Of a stretch of 64,000 bases of DNA, positions 60,673-64,000 are shown piece after piece. Positions within the stretch are counted from its first letter, which is position 1. The number at the start of each line of letters is the position of its first letter. Under the pieces are notes generated by a model. It worked only from the letters and a program-made list of their open reading frames with translations, was not told the DNA's origin and made no database searches. Both the position numbers and the translations under genes were made by a program. This DNA is from Comamonadaceae bacterium G21597-S1 (GTDB lineage Bacteria; Pseudomonadota; Gammaproteobacteria; Burkholderiales; Burkholderiaceae_C): the NCBI GenBank assembly GCA_027214345.1, contig JAPWHR010000016.1, forward strand, positions 62,001-126,000, given 5' to 3'.

Positions 60673-63600
60673 ATGCCACACGACGAAGGATTGCCGCAGA
60701 CCGGCGACTCGCAAGAAATCGGACAAGACGCTTACGACTGCCTGCGCGCAAAGCGGCCCAGGGGCTGGCAGTTCACGGAGCTTGGCGGAGTCAACGACTT
60801 CGGCTTCGATCTCCAAGTGCAAATCAGCGTGAAGCAGCAGGTCGTCCACCCTTTCCGCATCCAGCTCAAGGGCACGCGCTCGCCGCAGCGCAGCACGGAC
60901 GGGAGCTTCCTCTCCATTGACCTCTCCACCACGACGCTCCGCTACTTCGACAACACGGACGAGCCCGTGCTTTTGGTTCTATGCGACCTGAGCGTCGATT
61001 CAGAGGATCCCCGCGAGTGCCCGCTTCACTACGTCTGGATTCGCGAGGAGCTTGACCGTATCCAGATCGCCTCCATCCCCTTGAAGCAAAAGGAGGCCGC
61101 GATTCGCGTGCCGACGGCCAACGTCTTGGATCGCACGACGGATCTGGTCGACGAGGTCCGGAAGCGACATCGCCTTTCTCGCGTTGGGCATGCGCTGGAC
61201 ACCAGCGTAGCCGGGATGGACCCGTCGCTCGGCTCGGAGGATCGAGTCGTCATGGTGGAGTCGATTACCAGAAACATAGGCACCCGCAGCATCGTCTTCG
61301 CCCAAGCCCTGGCGGAGCCCGCCACCGACGTTTGGATCAACCCTCCGCGCGGCAGCTTGGCCTGGTTGCTCACGGAAGCGAAGTCCGCAGTTGCCTCGGG
61401 CAACGTGGAGAAGTGCGCGGACCTACTCCGTCAGACTTCAGAGCGTTTGGATCCTGCGTCGGCGATGGAGAAAGCGGAATACTGGCACCTGACCGGCCGG
61501 CTCCGCCTCGTCCGAGGCGACGACGATGGCGCGTCCCGCGCGTTCAAGAGTGCCGCCGAGACGCAACCGCAGGCCAAATACTGGGCGGCCTGGGCAGAGA
61601 GCGAGATGCGCAGGCGGTTCAGAACCGACCAAGGCCAGGACTATTCGGACGTGCTCGACGCGCTGCCGGCGGACGCGGACCCGGCGCTGCTCGGCGTCAA
61701 GGCCCGCCTTCTTGCTGCCAGCCGCAAGCACGCCGAAGCCATCGCGCTCCTTGACACTTGCGAAGGCACGGAGAGCCTCGCGGCGCGGGCCGTGGTCGAG
61801 ACCATGTTCTCGAATCCCGAACAGGCACTGCAAGCGTGCATCGACGGCATCGCCTTGGAAGAGAAACGGGAGTCGACAAGGCTGTTGTTCCTGATCTTGC
61901 GGGCGCGAGCGCGGTTCAACATCGCGTTGAGGAGCGCGCGCGTCGAGGAATCGAGCGGCGGGGACTCGGAGGACGAGGTCCTTCCTCCTTCGGGCCCCAT
62001 CGGGGTCGACGCGGCCGCGCTGCGCGAAGCGTGGGCCGACATCGAAGAGGCCGTCTCCGCCTTAGAGGAGATCAGATGGGTGTCGAACGCCGAATTCGTG
62101 ATCGACCTCTGGATCGCCACCGCGAGCATGCTCGGCAAGCAGGAGCAGATTCTCGCCCGGGTGTTGGCCGCGGCGCGGCAGCGGCCGCAGCAAGCCGAGC
62201 TCCAGTCGGCAGCAGAGACCCTCGCGGCCCAGTGCGGCGACTTCCAGGCGGCCTTGGAAGCGAACAGCCGGCTGCCCGACGGCAACATGAAAGTCCTGCG
62301 CCGCGTCTCGTTCCTTCACGAGCTCGGCAAGCACCGCGACTGCGTCGAGCTGATGGCGGCAAACATAGACACAGTCGGTCGCTCGCACCAGCTATTCGGA
62401 CCCGCCTTGGTGCTGGCGGCCATGTCGGCCGACGTGATGGCCAGGGATCCTCTGGTCGAGGCTTGGCGCGACATCTTGCGCTCTGGAGATGCGGAAGATC
62501 AGGCGCATGCCGCGACCTTGGACTACTGGCTCGCGCGGCGCAGGAACCAGCTGCAAAGCGGCGAGGCTTTGACTGATCTTGCCCGCGTTGACGAGCAGCT
62601 TGGGCACCCCAAACCGACCACGCTGCTCCTGTTCCAAGAGCTGGACCCCGGCTCCGAGACGCAGGCCGAGCAGTTTCTCGCCGTGGCGACCCGCGTGCGT
62701 TCGACGATTCGTCTGTCCCCGATGATCGCCGTAAGGATTGGGGTCGCCTTGGCCACCCGGGAGCGGTGGAGCGATCTGCTCGCCTTGTGCGAGGAGGCTA
62801 GCCGAGAGTTTGAGGTCACGGGGCGGATCAGAGCGTTCCAAGCGTTAGCGCTCGACCAGTTGGGCCGGTCCGATGAGGCGAGGTCCATCCTGGAGAGCAT
62901 GCTCGAAGGCGGCATTGAGGACGGGTTCGCTTTGAACACCTACGTGAACATCATGGTTCGCTGGGGGTTCACGGAGAAGGCCAAAGCAGCAGCTGAGTTG
63001 ATCTTGGAGCGCGCACAGTCGAAGGAACGACGCGTCGAGTGCGTCCGGATGCTGTTCAACCTTGAGCAGCATGCGAACCCCACCAGCCCCCGGCTCGTCG
63101 ACCTCGCGTTCCGCATGGGCGCGCTCGCGTCCAGCGACGACGAAGTGGAGGAGGGGGTGTTTCTTTGCATGGTCATCGCCGCCACAAGCTTCGAGACGGC
63201 GGTGCTTAGCGATGCGCGCAAGGAGGAGTTCCAAGCGCGCGCGAACGCCTTCTTCGAACGGTTCCCCCAGTCGAAGGTTCTTCGCCGAGTGGAGCTCCCG
63301 GCCGAGGCTGGCGCAGAGGAGATGCTGCGCTCGATGAAGTCCGCCATTGGAATGTCGGAAGAGCGCGAGCAACAACGAGCGCGGCTCGAAGCTCAGCTCC
63401 AAAGCGGCGACTTGCCATTGCCTTTCGCGTGGCGTCCACGCTTCGCGCTTGGAAATGTTCAGGACGTGGCGCATCTCTGGGAGCTGGCGAAGCGGTCGAC
63501 GGCCGACGAGAAGAAGTTCCACCTGAACATGATCGGCGGGCAGTGGGAGCAGCGGCGCGCCGAGTCCTTCCGTTCGAGGACGCCCCTGTTCGATCTGCTC

Positions 63601-64000
63601 ACTCTCTTCGTGCTCGAAGACCTCGAACTGCTCGACAAGGTTTTCGACTTCTTCCCCAAGGTCGCAATCTCCCAGGCGACCTTGGGCGAGCTGATGAAAA
63701 TGTCGCAGCCGTTCTCTGGAAGCATCTTCCGGCAGCGGTGCATCGATGTGCAAGATCGCCTCAGGCCGCGCCTCGCGCAGATCCTGCAGCCCCACGGAGC
63801 GCCTTCGGAGGACGAACTGCACCTGCCGAGCTCGTCGCGCGAACTTCAAAGCCTTGCCCGCACAGGCAACTACGTCGTCTACTCCGACGACGCCATGCTG
63901 CGAATGTGGATCTTGGAGGACAAGTTCGCCGCTGACGGAATGTGCACCTTGGACCTACTCTGCGGGTTGGAGGAGACCGGCCTGCTGACCACGGAAGAAA
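60673..64000 (+). CDS. Very large protein: Mrr-like PD-(D/E)XK (DUF4365-like) domain, helical-repeat solenoid, PIN-like C-terminus; cut by the window edge
   Basis: The frame is open for at least 1109 codons and runs off the right edge. Residues about 12-150 resemble DUF4365: EIGQDAYDCL helix, NDFGFD (Asp46), then FRIQLKG (Gln64, Lys66), i.e. the D...QxK core of Mrr-type nucleases. About 200-960 form a long chain of helical hairpins (TPR-like), such as RLLAASRKHAEAIALLD. From about 965 the sequence LFDLLTLFVLEDLELLDKVF, KVAISQATLGELM and VVYSDDAML (Asp1072-Asp1073) looks like a PIN-type RNase domain whose end is missing. No membrane segment is seen. A two-nuclease repeat protein in a variable region suggests phage defence; this is inference. 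Confidence 0.6.
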   Translation, partial: MPHDEGLPQTGDSQEIGQDAYDCLRAKRPRGWQFTELGGVNDFGFDLQVQISVKQQVVHPFRIQLKGTRSPQRSTDGSFLSIDLSTTTLRYFDNTDEPVLLVLCDLSVDSEDPRECPLHYVWIREELDRIQIASIPLKQKEAAIRVPTANVLDRTTDLVDEVRKRHRLSRVGHALDTSVAGMDPSLGSEDRVVMVESITRNIGTRSIVFAQALAEPATDVWINPPRGSLAWLLTEAKSAVASGNVEKCADLLRQTSERLDPASAMEKAEYWHLTGRLRLVRGDDDGASRAFKSAAETQPQAKYWAAWAESEMRRRFRTDQGQDYSDVLDALPADADPALLGVKARLLAASRKHAEAIALLDTCEGTESLAARAVVETMFSNPEQALQACIDGIALEEKRESTRLLFLILRARARFNIALRSARVEESSGGDSEDEVLPPSGPIGVDAAALREAWADIEEAVSALEEIRWVSNAEFVIDLWIATASMLGKQEQILARVLAAARQRPQQAELQSAAETLAAQCGDFQAALEANSRLPDGNMKVLRRVSFLHELGKHRDCVELMAANIDTVGRSHQLFGPALVLAAMSADVMARDPLVEAWRDILRSGDAEDQAHAATLDYWLARRRNQLQSGEALTDLARVDEQLGHPKPTTLLLFQELDPGSETQAEQFLAVATRVRSTIRLSPMIAVRIGVALATRERWSDLLALCEEASREFEVTGRIRAFQALALDQLGRSDEARSILESMLEGGIEDGFALNTYVNIMVRWGFTEKAKAAAELILERAQSKERRVECVRMLFNLEQHANPTSPRLVDLAFRMGALASSDDEVEEGVFLCMVIAATSFETAVLSDARKEEFQARANAFFERFPQSKVLRRVELPAEAGAEEMLRSMKSAIGMSEEREQQRARLEAQLQSGDLPLPFAWRPRFALGNVQDVAHLWELAKRSTADEKKFHLNMIGGQWEQRRAESFRSRTPLFDLLTLFVLEDLELLDKVFDFFPKVAISQATLGELMKMSQPFSGSIFRQRCIDVQDRLRPRLAQILQPHGAPSEDELHLPSSSRELQSLARTGNYVVYSDDAMLRMWILEDKFAADGMCTLDLLCGLEETGLLTTEE

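Noticed and set aside
1-64000. CRISPR arrays, tRNA, rRNA or prophage structural genes
   Set aside because: None was found: no regularly spaced repeats, no cloverleaf-type sequence noticed and no phage head, tail or integrase motifs among the frames.

Overview
The window is G+C-rich (clearly above 60 percent in most stretches), densely coding, chromosomal DNA that best fits a metabolically versatile betaproteobacterium of the order Burkholderiales. This is an inference from a Bug/TctC-type solute-binding protein, many LysR, GntR, IclR and MocR regulators divergent from catabolic operons, TRAP and ABC uptake systems, a PEP-CTERM protein and the nadC-nadA arrangement. I saw no rRNA, tRNA or CRISPR array.

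Layout. 1-3436: a catabolic operon (amidohydrolase cut by the left edge, SDR, Bug binding protein, carboxymuconolactone-decarboxylase-like protein, DUF4286-like protein). 3545-7684: a hydantoinase/oxoprolinase, then nadC-nadA for quinolinate synthesis. 7743-9146: a MocR regulator. 9598-10398: a PEP-CTERM protein. 10667-12645: a non-haem-iron oxygenase pair that looks like TmpA-TmpB, which convert 2-trimethylaminoethylphosphonate to glycine betaine and phosphate. 12701-15852: a LysR/azoreductase divergent pair, a TauD-type dioxygenase and a thioredoxin-like protein. 15892-23291: a minus-strand TRAP-transporter operon with SDR, epimerase, alpha/beta hydrolase and PhyH dioxygenase, facing a GntR regulator. 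23353-32050: a nine-gene ABC importer operon with two paralogous binding proteins and four catabolic enzymes resembling parts of ectoine and creatinine breakdown, facing an IclR regulator across a perfect palindrome. 32120-34939: MscS channel, membrane protein, phosphodiester-glycosidase-like protein. 34964-38420: aldehyde dehydrogenase plus 3-hydroxyisobutyrate-dehydrogenase-like enzyme, facing a LysR gene across CTAAT boxes.

38611-42657: a methyltransferase, DUF2889, a relic of a mobile-element end, and a photoactive-yellow-protein-like PAS protein overlapping a GGDEF-EAL gene. 42641-47432: a NitT/TauT-type ABC importer with an arylsulfotransferase-like protein and a LysR regulator. 47602-51075: small proteins (YCII, CPBP protease, cupin), an NTF2-SDR fusion and its HxlR regulator. 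50985-52335: a methionine aminopeptidase/ParD-like cassette between the intact hxlR gene and a decayed piece of it. 52459-56242: a cytochrome c operon and a MocR regulator. 56373-57890: a ClpP-like protease and an ECF sigma factor.

From about 57.9 kb to the right edge the sequence changes character: lower G+C in places, a frameshifted glyoxalase-family gene, orphan genes, and a very long open gene cut by the edge. That gene appears to join an Mrr-like PD-(D/E)XK nuclease domain (DUF4365-like), a long helical-repeat solenoid and a C-terminal PIN-like domain. It is the best candidate for an undescribed defence-type system. The PYP-like/c-di-GMP pair, the MetAP-ParD cassette and the ectoine/creatinine-like operon are the next most interesting loci.
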